A DNA stretch of 7,215 nt from Glaciecola sp. UBA1851 (GCA_002338515.1 DDIL01000050.1:3261-10475), one strand, 5' to 3'; positions 1 through 6,673 are shown, counted from the first letter of the stretch. The notes: generated from the sequence alone by a model not told the origin. Numbers and translations are program-made.

Positions 1-860
1 TTCCATTTACAATGGCAGATGCAACTACGTTAACTGAGGCTGGTTATGTTGGTGAAGACGTAGAAAACATCATTCAAAAACTATTGCAAAAATGTGATTA
101 CGATCCTGAAAAAGCACAGCGAGGTATTGTATATATTGATGAGATAGACAAGATATCGAGAAAATCTGATAATCCATCAATTACTAGGGACGTTTCTGGC
201 GAAGGTGTTCAACAAGCCTTGCTAAAACTAATAGAAGGCACGATTGCTTCTGTGCCTCCTCAGGGTGGGCGTAAACATCCTCAACAAGAATTTTTACAAG
301 TAGATACATCCAAAATACTGTTCATTTGTGGGGGCGCGTTTGCTGGTCTCGATAAAATAATTGAGCAACGCTCATCTAAAGGAACCGGTATTGGGTTTGC
401 TGTAGAAGTGAAAGCAAAGTCGGAAACGAAAACTATTTCTGACCTGTTTAAAGATGTAGAGCCTGAAGATCTAGTTAAGTATGGTTTAATACCTGAGTTT
501 ATTGGCCGTCTACCGGTAGTAACCTCACTAGAAGAGCTTAGCGAAGATGCACTTGTACAAATTTTACAAGAGCCTAAAAATGCAATTACTAAACAATACG
601 CTGCACTGTTTGCACTAGAGGAAACAGAGCTTGAGTTTAGGGAAGACGCATTAAGAGCGATTGCTGGTAAAGCAATGTCAAGAAAAACCGGTGCTCGTGG
701 CTTACGCTCGATAGTAGAGGCGGTTTTGCTTGATACCATGTATGAACTACCGTCTTCACCTCAAGTGTCTAAGGTAGTCATTGATGAAACAGTCATCAAG
801 GGCGAATCTGAGCCATTGCTTATTTACGAAAACAGCGATAAGAAGGCTGCTTCAGAATAA
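1..860 (+). CDS. clpX: ATP-dependent Clp protease, ATP-binding subunit ClpX (5'-truncated by window edge)
   Basis: AAA+ unfoldase that feeds tagged or misfolded proteins to the ClpP peptidase in the cytoplasm. The reading frame is open to the left edge: codons before the ATG at 12 read Pro-Phe-Thr, as in ClpX, so that Met is internal (about residue 142 of E. coli ClpX). The visible part would complete a protein of about 423 residues, matching the family. Counting from the ATG at 12, I see the GYVG pore-1 loop (11-14), Walker B IVYIDE (39-44), pore-2 region around SITRDVSGEG (56-65), RKH loop (87-89), IGF loop that docks ClpP (127-129), arginine finger in EFIGR (R166) and sensor-2 GAR (R229). 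Walker A and the zinc-binding N-domain lie upstream of the window. All visible functional residues are intact. A terminator follows directly and lon lies 104 bases downstream; clpP is expected upstream. Identification is near certain. Confidence 0.98.
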   Translation, partial: PFTMADATTLTEAGYVGEDVENIIQKLLQKCDYDPEKAQRGIVYIDEIDKISRKSDNPSITRDVSGEGVQQALLKLIEGTIASVPPQGGRKHPQQEFLQVDTSKILFICGGAFAGLDKIIEQRSSKGTGIGFAVEVKAKSETKTISDLFKDVEPEDLVKYGLIPEFIGRLPVVTSLEELSEDALVQILQEPKNAITKQYAALFALEETELEFREDALRAIAGKAMSRKTGARGLRSIVEAVLLDTMYELPSSPQVSKVVIDETVIKGESEPLLIYENSDKKAASE

Positions 861-862
861 TG

Positions 863-896
863 TAAAGGGGCCAGCAGGCCCTTTTATCTTTTTTTA
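863..896 (+). terminator. Rho-independent terminator of clpX
   Basis: An inverted repeat begins three bases after the clpX stop. AAA plus GGGCC-type bases at 864-872 pair with GGCCCTTT at 877-884 around an AGCA loop, with one bulged G. A T-rich run (882-895) follows. Position, GC-rich stem and T-tract make a classic intrinsic terminator, which separates clpX from lon transcription at least in part. Confidence 0.88.
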
Positions 897-904
897 TGTT
901 GCAA

Positions 905-933
905 CTTTAAACTTTACCCAGCTATCCCCATAT
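905..933 (+). promoter_or_regulatory. Candidate sigma-32 (RpoH) heat-shock promoter of lon
   Basis: CTTTAA at 905-910 matches five of six bases of the sigma-32 -35 core CTTGAA. CCCCATAT at 926-933 is a full match to the -10 consensus CCCCATNT, with a 15-base spacer. Transcription would begin near 941, giving a leader of about 24 bases before the lon ATG. lon is a known heat-shock gene in E. coli, so the placement agrees with function. The match is seen in the sequence; sigma-32 use is inferred. Confidence 0.72.
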
Positions 934-964
934 ATATCACAAAGAAATTAGTTAAGAGAGTAAA

Positions 965-3310
965 ATGTCCGAGAGTAGTTCGCTCAAAGGTATGCCAGTA
1001 TTGGCATTAAGAGATGTTGTGGTGTACCCACAAATGGTTATTCCATTATTCGTCGGTAGAGAAAAGTCCATTCAGTGTTTAGAAGCGGCAATGGATAACG
1101 ACAAACGTGTCTTTTTAGTCGCTCAAACCGACGCAAGTATTGATGAACCAAGCACTTCTGAGGTGTTTGGTGTGGGTACTGTCGCGACTATATTGCAGTT
1201 ACTAAAATTACCAGATGGAACCGTGAAGGTATTGGTTGAAGGTAATTTAAGAGGGGCAGTAGACAATTATACTAGTACAGATCCGTTTTTTGTCGCTGAT
1301 GTTAAAGTCTTAGAAGATGAGTTGATGGATGATAGCGAACAAGAAGTATTAATTAGATCTGCTGTTTCCCAGTTTGAAGGCTATGTAAAATTAAATAAAA
1401 AAATCCCTCCAGAAGTATTGACCTCTTTAAACGGTATTGAAGATGTGGCCAGATTGGCTGATACCATGGCTGCACATATGCCACTTAAGCTTGCAGAGAA
1501 GCAAAAAGTATTGGAAATGCAAAGCGTATTAGAGCGAATTGAATTTCTAATGGCATTAATGGAAGGTGAAATCGACTTATTACAAGTTGAGAAAAAAATA
1601 AGAACGCGTGTAAAGAAACAAATGGAAAAAAGCCAGCGTGAGTATTATTTAAACGAACAAATGAAAGCTATTCAGAAAGAGTTGGGTGAATTAGATGATG
1701 CACCTGATGAATTTGAAGCGTTAAGTAAGAAAATAGATGACGCTAAAATGCCTAAAGAGGCGAAAGATAAAGCGACAACTGAATTAAATAAATTAAAAAT
1801 GATGTCGCCAATGTCTGCAGAGGCGACCGTTGTAAGATCCTATATTGATTGGCTGGTCTCAGTACCATGGAATAAACGTAGCGTCGTTAAAAAAGATTTG
1901 CAGAAGGCTGAAAAAATACTGGATAACGACCATTATGGTCTTGAGAAAGTTAAAGAAAGAATTTTAGAGTATTTAGCGGTTCAACAACGAGTTAAAAAAC
2001 TTAAAGGGCCTATTTTATGTTTAGTCGGTCCTCCGGGAGTGGGTAAAACATCTTTAGGTCAGTCTGTTGCGCGTGCAACGGGTCGTAAGTATATTCGTAT
2101 GGCTTTAGGTGGCGTTCGCGACGAGGCTGAAATTCGTGGTCATAGACGCACATATATTGGCTCTCTGCCGGGCAAATTAATTCAAAAAATGTCGAAGGTC
2201 GGTGTGAAGAATCCATTATTTTTATTAGATGAAATCGATAAAATGTCCTCTGATATGCGTGGCGATCCATCTTCTGCTTTACTTGAAGTATTAGACCCAG
2301 AACAGAATTCCACTTTCAGTGACCATTATTTAGAAGTTGATTATGATTTGTCTGATGTCATGTTTGTTGCAACATCTAACAGCATGAATATTCCTGGCCC
2401 ACTTTTAGACAGGATGGAAGTAATTCGTTTATCTGGTTATACCGAAGACGAAAAACTAAATATTGCTCAAAAACACTTAATTGCGAAACAATTGGAAAGA
2501 AACGGGCTTAAAAAGAATGAACTTCTTATAGAGGAGTCTGCGATTATTGGTATTGTTCGTTATTATACTCGAGAAGCAGGCGTGAGAAGTCTAGAAAGAG
2601 AAATTTCTAAAATATGTCGTAAAGCTGTAAAGAACATTTTGCTGAAAAAAGAAAAAGGTAAAGTAAAAGTCAACCAAGCTAATTTGAAAGATTATTTAGG
2701 AGTTCAGCGTTTTGACTATGGTAAGGCTGATAAAAATAATCAAATTGGTCAGGTTACTGGGTTAGCTTGGACTCAAGTTGGTGGTGATTTACTTACAATA
2801 GAAACAACCGCTGTTCCTGGTAAAGGCAAAACAACAGCTACTGGGTCGCTTGGCGATGTTATGCAAGAGTCAATAAAAGCAGCAATGACGGTTGTGCGAT
2901 CTAGAGCTGAGAAGCTTAGAATTAATGCTGATTTTTACGAAAAACGCGATATTCACGTCCACGTTCCTGAAGGAGCAACACCAAAAGATGGCCCTAGTGC
3001 AGGCATTGGTATGTGTACCGCTTTAGTATCGTCTTTAACAGGTAATCCCGTGAAGTGTGATGTAGCAATGACAGGAGAAATTACACTGCGCGGCGAAGTA
3101 TTAGCTATTGGTGGTTTGAAGGAAAAGTTACTGGCTGCGCACAGAGGTGGAATTAAAACGGTAATCATTCCCCACGAGAATGAGCGCGATTTAGAAGAAA
3201 TTCCTGAAAACGTAGTGGGCGATTTGTCTATTCATCCCGTAAAATGGATAGACGAAGTGTTGGATATTGCGCTAGAGTATCCAGTAGACGCCGTTTCTGT
3301 TGCATCATAA
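965..3310 (+). CDS. lon: ATP-dependent serine protease Lon (LonA, endopeptidase La)
   Basis: Cytoplasmic homohexameric AAA+ protease that degrades misfolded proteins and short-lived regulators. The 781 residues compare with 784 in E. coli. The N-terminal substrate-binding LON domain covers about 10-205 (it opens with PVLALRDVVVYPQMVIPLF), followed by a helical linker rich in Lys/Glu to about 305. The AAA+ module has Walker A GPPGVGKT (355-362), Walker B LLDEID (420-425), sensor-1 N472, arginine finger R483 and sensor-2 R541. The C-terminal protease domain, from about 590, has the Ser-Lys dyad: S678 in PKDGPSAG and K721 in GGLKEK. All catalytic residues are present, so the enzyme should be active. 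The ATG at 965 follows a weak AAGAGAG ribosome site (954-960) and gives a family-typical N-terminus. A heat-shock-like promoter precedes it. No convincing hairpin terminator follows, so read-through toward hupB is possible. Confidence 0.98.
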   Translation: MSESSSLKGMPVLALRDVVVYPQMVIPLFVGREKSIQCLEAAMDNDKRVFLVAQTDASIDEPSTSEVFGVGTVATILQLLKLPDGTVKVLVEGNLRGAVDNYTSTDPFFVADVKVLEDELMDDSEQEVLIRSAVSQFEGYVKLNKKIPPEVLTSLNGIEDVARLADTMAAHMPLKLAEKQKVLEMQSVLERIEFLMALMEGEIDLLQVEKKIRTRVKKQMEKSQREYYLNEQMKAIQKELGELDDAPDEFEALSKKIDDAKMPKEAKDKATTELNKLKMMSPMSAEATVVRSYIDWLVSVPWNKRSVVKKDLQKAEKILDNDHYGLEKVKERILEYLAVQQRVKKLKGPILCLVGPPGVGKTSLGQSVARATGRKYIRMALGGVRDEAEIRGHRRTYIGSLPGKLIQKMSKVGVKNPLFLLDEIDKMSSDMRGDPSSALLEVLDPEQNSTFSDHYLEVDYDLSDVMFVATSNSMNIPGPLLDRMEVIRLSGYTEDEKLNIAQKHLIAKQLERNGLKKNELLIEESAIIGIVRYYTREAGVRSLEREISKICRKAVKNILLKKEKGKVKVNQANLKDYLGVQRFDYGKADKNNQIGQVTGLAWTQVGGDLLTIETTAVPGKGKTTATGSLGDVMQESIKAAMTVVRSRAEKLRINADFYEKRDIHVHVPEGATPKDGPSAGIGMCTALVSSLTGNPVKCDVAMTGEITLRGEVLAIGGLKEKLLAAHRGGIKTVIIPHENERDLEEIPENVVGDLSIHPVKWIDEVLDIALEYPVDAVSVAS

Positions 3311-3570
3311 TTAGTAAGATTAAGATAATTTTGTAAAGAAAGTAGGATAAATGTAGCTGAATTGGTACTTTTTTTTAATTTTTTTAAATTAACTATTCAC
3401 ATTCACTACAGTTGTGCTACCTTAATTAAGTACTCGCTAAACCTCGTGCTTAAAGGGTTACATAGCGATTTTAAGATAAAATAAATTAATAACATGTTAT
3501 TAGCAATCTGAAATTGTTTGCTACTACTAAATAAGAAAGCAATATAATAAAAAACGAAGGGGATCATATT
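3311..3570 (+). promoter_or_regulatory. lon-hupB intergenic region with inverted repeats
   Basis: This AT-rich 260-base gap shows no coding signal. A run of T residues (about 3369-3385) after lon lacks a good preceding hairpin, so it is not called a terminator. Three inverted repeats lie closer to hupB: TCGCTA/TAGCGA (3434-3439 and 3463-3468) enclosing AACC/GGTT, a perfect 16-base palindrome at 3487-3502, and AGCAA/TTGCT (3502-3506 and 3517-3521). A perfect -10 hexamer TATAAT sits at 3543-3548. Its best -35 candidate, TTGCTA at 3518-3523, is 19 bases away, which is long. In E. coli hupB is read from several promoters within the matching gap, so promoters are expected here, but I cannot fix which are used. 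Confidence 0.5.
3487..3502. repeat. Perfect 16-bp palindrome upstream of hupB
   Basis: TAATAACATGTTATTA equals its own reverse complement over all 16 bases. It lies 68 bases before the hupB start and upstream of the TATAAT at 3543-3548. A continuous palindrome with no loop fits a dimeric-protein operator better than an RNA hairpin. No regulator is recognised for it, and palindromes are easier to form by chance in AT-rich DNA. Confidence 0.55.
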
Positions 3571-3843
3571 GTGAATAAAGCTCAACTTATCGATGCAATA
3601 GCAGAAAGTGCTGACATTTCTAAAGCAGCGGCAGGACGCGCCTTAGATGCTTTTACCGATTCTGTTACTGGCGCATTGAAAGACGGTGACCAAGTAGCGC
3701 TAGTAGGATTTGGTACTTTCTCAGTTCGAGAAAGAGCAGCAAGAAGCGGTCGCAATCCACAAACTGGCGAAACTATTCAAATAGCTGCTGCCAAAGTACC
3801 ATCTTTTAAAGCGGGTAAAGCACTAAAAGATGCATGTAACTAA
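3571..3843 (+). CDS. hupB: DNA-binding protein HU-beta
   Basis: Small nucleoid-associated protein of the HU/IHF family that binds DNA with little sequence preference, bends it and acts as a dimer. Its 90 residues equal the length of E. coli HupB, and it starts MNKAQLIDAIAESADISKAA, the usual HU-beta N-terminus. The helical dimerisation part is about 1-45. The DNA-clasping beta-arm holds the signature GFGTFSVRERAARSGRNPQTG (46-66), with the intercalating Pro63 in RNP. The start is GTG: the frame has a stop at 3532-3534, no ATG occurs between, and a strong ribosome site AAGGGGA (3557-3563) sits 7 bases before the GTG. The C-terminus ends DACN; a cysteine there is uncommon in my recollection of HU proteins and may mean nothing. 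The position after lon supports hupB over hupA. A strong terminator closes the gene. Confidence 0.97.
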   Translation: MNKAQLIDAIAESADISKAAAGRALDAFTDSVTGALKDGDQVALVGFGTFSVRERAARSGRNPQTGETIQIAAAKVPSFKAGKALKDACN

Positions 3844-3854
3844 TTATTTAGCTA

Positions 3855-3890
3855 CAAAAAAAGGCGATGATTGTTCATCGCTTTTTTTTT
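3855..3890 (+). terminator. Rho-independent terminator of hupB
   Basis: GCGATGA (3864-3870) pairs perfectly with TCATCGC (3875-3881) around a TTGT loop, flanked by an A-run on the left and nine T residues (3882-3890) on the right. The A and T runs can extend the stem. It begins about 12 bases after the hupB stop. It is a textbook intrinsic terminator, so ppiD probably relies on its own promoter. Confidence 0.95.
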
Positions 3891-4115
3891 GCGTCGAAAT
3901 TAGTGACTTTTGATATTTTTAATGCTGTTTTCCTCGCGTATTTGGTAGTTCATGGTTATAATTTACGGTTAATAAGTGGCCGAACAATATAATTCTAATC
4001 AACTGTGTTTTTATAGTAAAAACTGACCAGTAGATTGCTTATTTCGGAATCGACTGGGCATGGTTCTCAAGTTGATCCACGCTCTGATAAGTTAACAAAA
4101 AGGTATTTGTAAAAG
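3891..4115 (+). promoter_or_regulatory. hupB-ppiD intergenic region, probable ppiD promoter and leader
   Basis: No gene is visible here. Two perfect -10 hexamers TATAAT occur at 3957-3962 and 3988-3993, and TATAGT at 4012-4017, but none has a good -35 at 16-18 bases, so the promoter is not fixed. An imperfect hairpin follows at 4027-4057. In E. coli ppiD has been linked to heat-shock and Cpx envelope-stress control. I found no CCCCATNT element and no clear pair of GTAAA CpxR half-sites here. The ribosome site of ppiD is modest: AAAAAGG at 4097-4103, 12 bases from the ATG. Confidence 0.4.
4027..4057 (+). repeat. Imperfect inverted repeat in the ppiD upstream region
   Basis: CCAGT-A-GATT (4027-4036) pairs with AATC-G-ACTGG (4048-4057): nine base pairs and one A/G mismatch around an 11-base loop. 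No T-run follows, so it is not an intrinsic terminator. It lies about 58 bases before the ppiD ATG and would be in the leader if transcription starts near either TATAAT. Its role is unknown; it could be an operator or an mRNA structure. Confidence 0.5.
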
Positions 4116-6008
4116 ATGTTGCAAAATATTCGTGAAGGGATCCAAGGTCCTTGGGCTATTGGCATTGTGGCGCTAATAGTAGTTAGTTTTGTTTTTACTG
4201 GTGTGGGCAGTTATATATCTGCAAGTAATACTAGTGCAGTCGCTGTAGTAAATGGAGAGGAAATCTCTGCCAATTCATTAGAAATAGCCTATCAAAATGA
4301 ACGTGCGCGACTGGAAAATCAGTTTGGCGAAGCGATAAGTTCATTGTTTGCTAGTGAAACCTACGTTACACAGTTTCGTAATGACTTATTAGACCGTTTA
4401 ATCAGTGAGCAGTTAGTAGCACAAAAAGCAACGGAACTAGGATTACGAGTAAGCGATGAACAAATTAAAGAAGCCATTTTAATGATGCCTGAATTTCAGG
4501 TTGCAGGTGCATTTGACAATTCAATATACCGTAATGCAATCAGTAGAGCTGGTTTTACTCCCACAGATTTCGCCGAGTATATGCGCGGTGAAATGACTCG
4601 TCAGCAGTTGGTTCAGGCAGTAAATGGCACTAATTTTGGATTAACATTTGAAGTTGATTCTGTACTGAAGTTAGAAAATCAAACCAGAGATGCTCAAACA
4701 GTTCAGGTGGATATAAATAAATACAAAGACTCTGTAACAGTTACTGATGAAGAAATCCAAGCTTATTACAGTGAAAACTTATCTATTTTCGATACTGAAG
4801 AACAGGTTAAATTAGCCTATATATCTCTCTCTATTTCTGATTTGGAACAAAAAGTTGATGTATCTGAAGCTGAAGTCCGCCAATATTATGATGAAAATAT
4901 AAACTTATATACTACTGACGAAGTTAAAGCTGTTTCACATATTTTACTTGAAGTAGATGAAGATGCTGACGCTACTAGTGAAGAAGCTCAGCAAGTCCTT
5001 TCTAGGCTTCAAAACGGAGAAGATTTTGCCACTTTAGCCGAAGAAGTTTCTGATGACTTATTGAGCGCTGAAGTAGGTGGTGATTTGGGTGAAGTCACTG
5101 CGTTAGACTATCCAGGTGCTTTTGGTGATGCAGTGCAATCACTAAATGAAGTGAATGCTATATCTGATATTGTAGAAACTGAATTTGGTTTTCACATAAT
5201 AAAACTCACAAGTTTGACGCCTTCAGAAACAACCGAATTTGCAGAAGTCCAAGAACAAATAGAACAAGATTTGAGACTAAATAAAGCAACAGATGAGTTC
5301 TTTGTTTTGCAACAAGATATGGCTCAACTGGCTTTTGAACAACCTGATTCTCTAGAGGCTGTATCTGAAGCTATCAATAAGCCAATTATTGAAAGTGGAT
5401 TCTTTGAACCCGGCCAACTTCCTCCGGGGCTCAACTATCCTCAAATTGGCGATATTGCATTTTCTTCTGAACTTATTGATTCAGGATTGAATAGCGAGTT
5501 ATTAGAAATTAGTAATGATACTGTAATGGTAGTGCGAGCAGCTCAATATAATCCACAAAGAACTAGAAGTTTAGAAGAAGTTTCCGCACAAATACAACAG
5601 CGTTTAAAAGCAGATAAGGCGCAACAAGAGGCGTTAGCTTATGCTCAAACTATTCAAGAAATTATTTATAATAACGAGGATGTATCTAGTAAGTTTGCTG
5701 ACCAAGGTTTGAATTGGTCTCAGCATACTGAACTTAATCGACGCACAAACGAGTTACCGCTTGATATGGTAAATGAAATATTTAAATTAAGCCCGCAAAG
5801 TGGAATGAATACTTCTGTTGTGACTCTCAACAATGGAAATGTGGGTATTGTTCAGTTACTAGGTGTAAATAATGTAGAGGCTGTGGATGCAGATGCTCAA
5901 GCTGATACAATCAAGCAGCGAATAGCGGGATTACAATCTCAACAAACCTACCAAAATTTCGTTGAAACACTGAAAGCAAATGCTGAAATAGAAATTGTTA
6001 CGCAATAA
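4116..6008 (+). CDS. ppiD: Periplasmic chaperone PpiD (membrane-anchored SurA/parvulin family)
   Basis: Inner-membrane-anchored periplasmic chaperone found near the Sec translocon, helping newly exported proteins fold. Its 630 residues compare with 623 in E. coli. A short cytoplasmic N-terminus (MLQNIREGIQGP) leads into one transmembrane helix at about 13-35, then VNGEEIS (45-51) opens the SurA-N-like chaperone region to about 170. A parvulin domain spans about 266-367, with SHILL (274-278), GGDLG (321-325) and FGFHIIKL (357-364); a C-terminal chaperone part runs to 630. E. coli PpiD lacks the key His of the first motif and is reported inactive as an isomerase. Here the parvulin motifs look intact, although the residue after GGDLG is Glu rather than the common Trp. 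The place after hupB is conserved. The gene is convergent with a small membrane-protein gene across a shared hairpin. Confidence 0.96.
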   Translation: MLQNIREGIQGPWAIGIVALIVVSFVFTGVGSYISASNTSAVAVVNGEEISANSLEIAYQNERARLENQFGEAISSLFASETYVTQFRNDLLDRLISEQLVAQKATELGLRVSDEQIKEAILMMPEFQVAGAFDNSIYRNAISRAGFTPTDFAEYMRGEMTRQQLVQAVNGTNFGLTFEVDSVLKLENQTRDAQTVQVDINKYKDSVTVTDEEIQAYYSENLSIFDTEEQVKLAYISLSISDLEQKVDVSEAEVRQYYDENINLYTTDEVKAVSHILLEVDEDADATSEEAQQVLSRLQNGEDFATLAEEVSDDLLSAEVGGDLGEVTALDYPGAFGDAVQSLNEVNAISDIVETEFGFHIIKLTSLTPSETTEFAEVQEQIEQDLRLNKATDEFFVLQQDMAQLAFEQPDSLEAVSEAINKPIIESGFFEPGQLPPGLNYPQIGDIAFSSELIDSGLNSELLEISNDTVMVVRAAQYNPQRTRSLEEVSAQIQQRLKADKAQQEALAYAQTIQEIIYNNEDVSSKFADQGLNWSQHTELNRRTNELPLDMVNEIFKLSPQSGMNTSVVTLNNGNVGIVQLLGVNNVEAVDADAQADTIKQRIAGLQSQQTYQNFVETLKANAEIEIVTQ

Positions 6009-6022
6009 TAGTGTATTACTAC

Positions 6023-6048
6023 TCCGGTCAGCTTCTATGCTGGCCGGG
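6023..6048. terminator. Hairpin between convergent genes, possible weak bidirectional terminator
   Basis: CCGGTCAGC (6024-6032) pairs with GCTGGCCGG (6039-6047), nine pairs including one G-T wobble, around a TTCTAT loop. It lies 15 bases after the ppiD stop and 15 bases beyond the stop of the convergent small gene. Neither side has a proper T-run (GTTCTATT on the +, GAGTAGTA on the -), so termination may be weak. The position between converging genes is the main support. Confidence 0.6.
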
Positions 6049-6062
6049 TTCTATTACTAACT

Positions 6063-6233
6063 TTACCTCGTAATAACCCACACAAAACTGAAAAATCCGA
6101 CTATAACTGCAGACAAAATTGCTATGTAGACGTAACCTTTCTTGCCTTGCTCGAACGTATAATTGTTGTAACTAAGATACCCATACCATAATAAGCATAA
6201 AGTTAGTGGTAATAAAAACATGTACTTAATCAT
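6063..6233 (-). CDS. Small two-helix membrane protein, function unknown
   Basis: I do not recognise this gene. The 56-residue frame starts MIKYMFLLPLTLCLLWYGYL and ends FVWVITR. Residues about 3-20 and 35-53 are strongly hydrophobic and should be two transmembrane helices, joined by a polar turn NNYTFEQGKKG (23-33) with two lysines. This suggests an inner-membrane hairpin; by the positive-inside tendency the loop and the Lys3/Arg56 ends compete, so orientation is unclear. An in-frame TGA directly precedes the ATG, so the protein cannot extend upstream from this start; a later ATG at residue 5 is an alternative. The ribosome site is poor (TTGGG about 8 bases upstream). The clean hydrophobic-polar-hydrophobic layout, lack of stops and convergent placement with a hairpin support a real gene. 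The same strand carries rpsT upstream, but a terminator separates them. Confidence 0.72.
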   Translation of the reverse strand: MIKYMFLLPLTLCLLWYGYLSYNNYTFEQGKKGYVYIAILSAVIVGFFSFVWVITR

Positions 6234-6343
6234 TCAATTAGCCCAAATAAATTGTTGTTAGCGATGTAGATAATTACGTAAAATCATCATATCTAATAAT
6301 AGATGTATACGAATAAGAGGTAAGTTAGGTCTAAAAAATAAGC
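6234..6343 (-). promoter_or_regulatory. Upstream region of the small membrane-protein gene
   Basis: No further gene is seen between the small gene and the rpsT terminator. On the - strand a -10-like TATGAT occurs near 6277-6282, without a recognisable -35. A short inverted repeat ATCTA/TAGAT lies at 6290-6303. A promoter is expected because the rpsT terminator lies just upstream, but I cannot assign it. Confidence 0.25.
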
Positions 6344-6379
6344 AAAAAAAACGGCCTCTAACAAGAGACCGTTTTATCA
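6344..6379 (-). terminator. Rho-independent terminator of rpsT
   Basis: On the - strand CGGTCTCT (6371 to 6364) pairs with AGAGGCCG (6359 to 6352), eight pairs with one G-U wobble, around a TGTT loop. A run of eight T residues follows (6351 to 6344 on the - strand), and A residues on the other side extend the stem. It starts about 30 bases beyond the rpsT stop. It is a strong intrinsic terminator. Confidence 0.94.
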
Positions 6380-6402
6380 AATTTACTAATTATAAATCTA
6401 GT

Positions 6403-6666
6403 TTACGCTAAGGCTTTAATCTGAGCATTCAAACGAGACTTATGACGAGCAGCCTTGTTTTTGTGAATTAGCCCTTTAGTAGCCATTCTGTCTAGTACAG
6501 GTACAGCAACGGTAAATGCAGCTTGTGCGGTTTCTTTATCGCCAGCTTCAATAGCGGCAATTACTTTCTTTAAACAGGTGCGAGTCATGGAGCGACGGCT
6601 TGCATTATGCTGGCGACGCTTTTCAGCCTGAATTGCACGTTTCTTAGCAGACTTAATGTTAGCCAA
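6403..6666 (-). CDS. rpsT: 30S ribosomal protein S20
   Basis: Primary 16S rRNA-binding protein of the small ribosomal subunit. Its 87 residues equal the E. coli length. The basic N-terminus (ANIKSAKKRAIQAEKRRQHN, residues 2-21), the NASRRSMTRT segment and the C-terminal KGLIHKNKAARHKSRL block are hallmark S20 sequence, forming a long helical bundle that contacts rRNA. The start codon is TTG (6666-6664): the next codons give the conserved ANIKSAKKRA and an AGGAG ribosome site lies 7 bases upstream, so the start is well fixed. E. coli rpsT also starts with UUG, which is tied to autogenous translational repression by S20; the same control is inferred here. It has its own near-consensus promoter and a strong terminator, so it is probably transcribed alone. 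In many gammaproteobacteria the divergent neighbour is murJ; here it is a CBS-domain gene. Confidence 0.98.
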   Translation of the reverse strand: MANIKSAKKRAIQAEKRRQHNASRRSMTRTCLKKVIAAIEAGDKETAQAAFTVAVPVLDRMATKGLIHKNKAARHKSRLNAQIKALA

Positions 6667-6673
6667 GGTGTAA

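Noticed and set aside
12..14. ATG at 12 as the start of clpX
   Set aside because: The frame is open upstream and reads Pro-Phe-Thr before this Met, exactly as inside ClpX; Walker A must lie further upstream, so the gene is cut by the window edge.
281..739. 152-residue - strand frame inside clpX
   Set aside because: It lies wholly opposite a strongly conserved gene, has a low-complexity Ser/Ala-rich translation and no recognisable features; it is a shadow.
2010..2270. 86-residue - strand frame inside lon
   Set aside because: It is opposite the conserved Walker A-Walker B region of lon, and its translation resembles no protein I know.
2953..3168. 71-residue - strand frame inside lon
   Set aside because: It is opposite the Lon catalytic Ser region and follows from the coding constraint on the other strand.
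3395..3406. Tandem ATTCAC ATTCAC after lon
   Set aside because: Only two six-base copies in AT-rich DNA; too short to call a repeat, and the adjoining bases do not make a CRP or other known site.
4055..4085. tRNA-like stretch GGTTCTCAAGTTGATCC before ppiD
   Set aside because: It loosely resembles a T-arm, but no acceptor stem, anticodon arm or D-arm can be folded around it.
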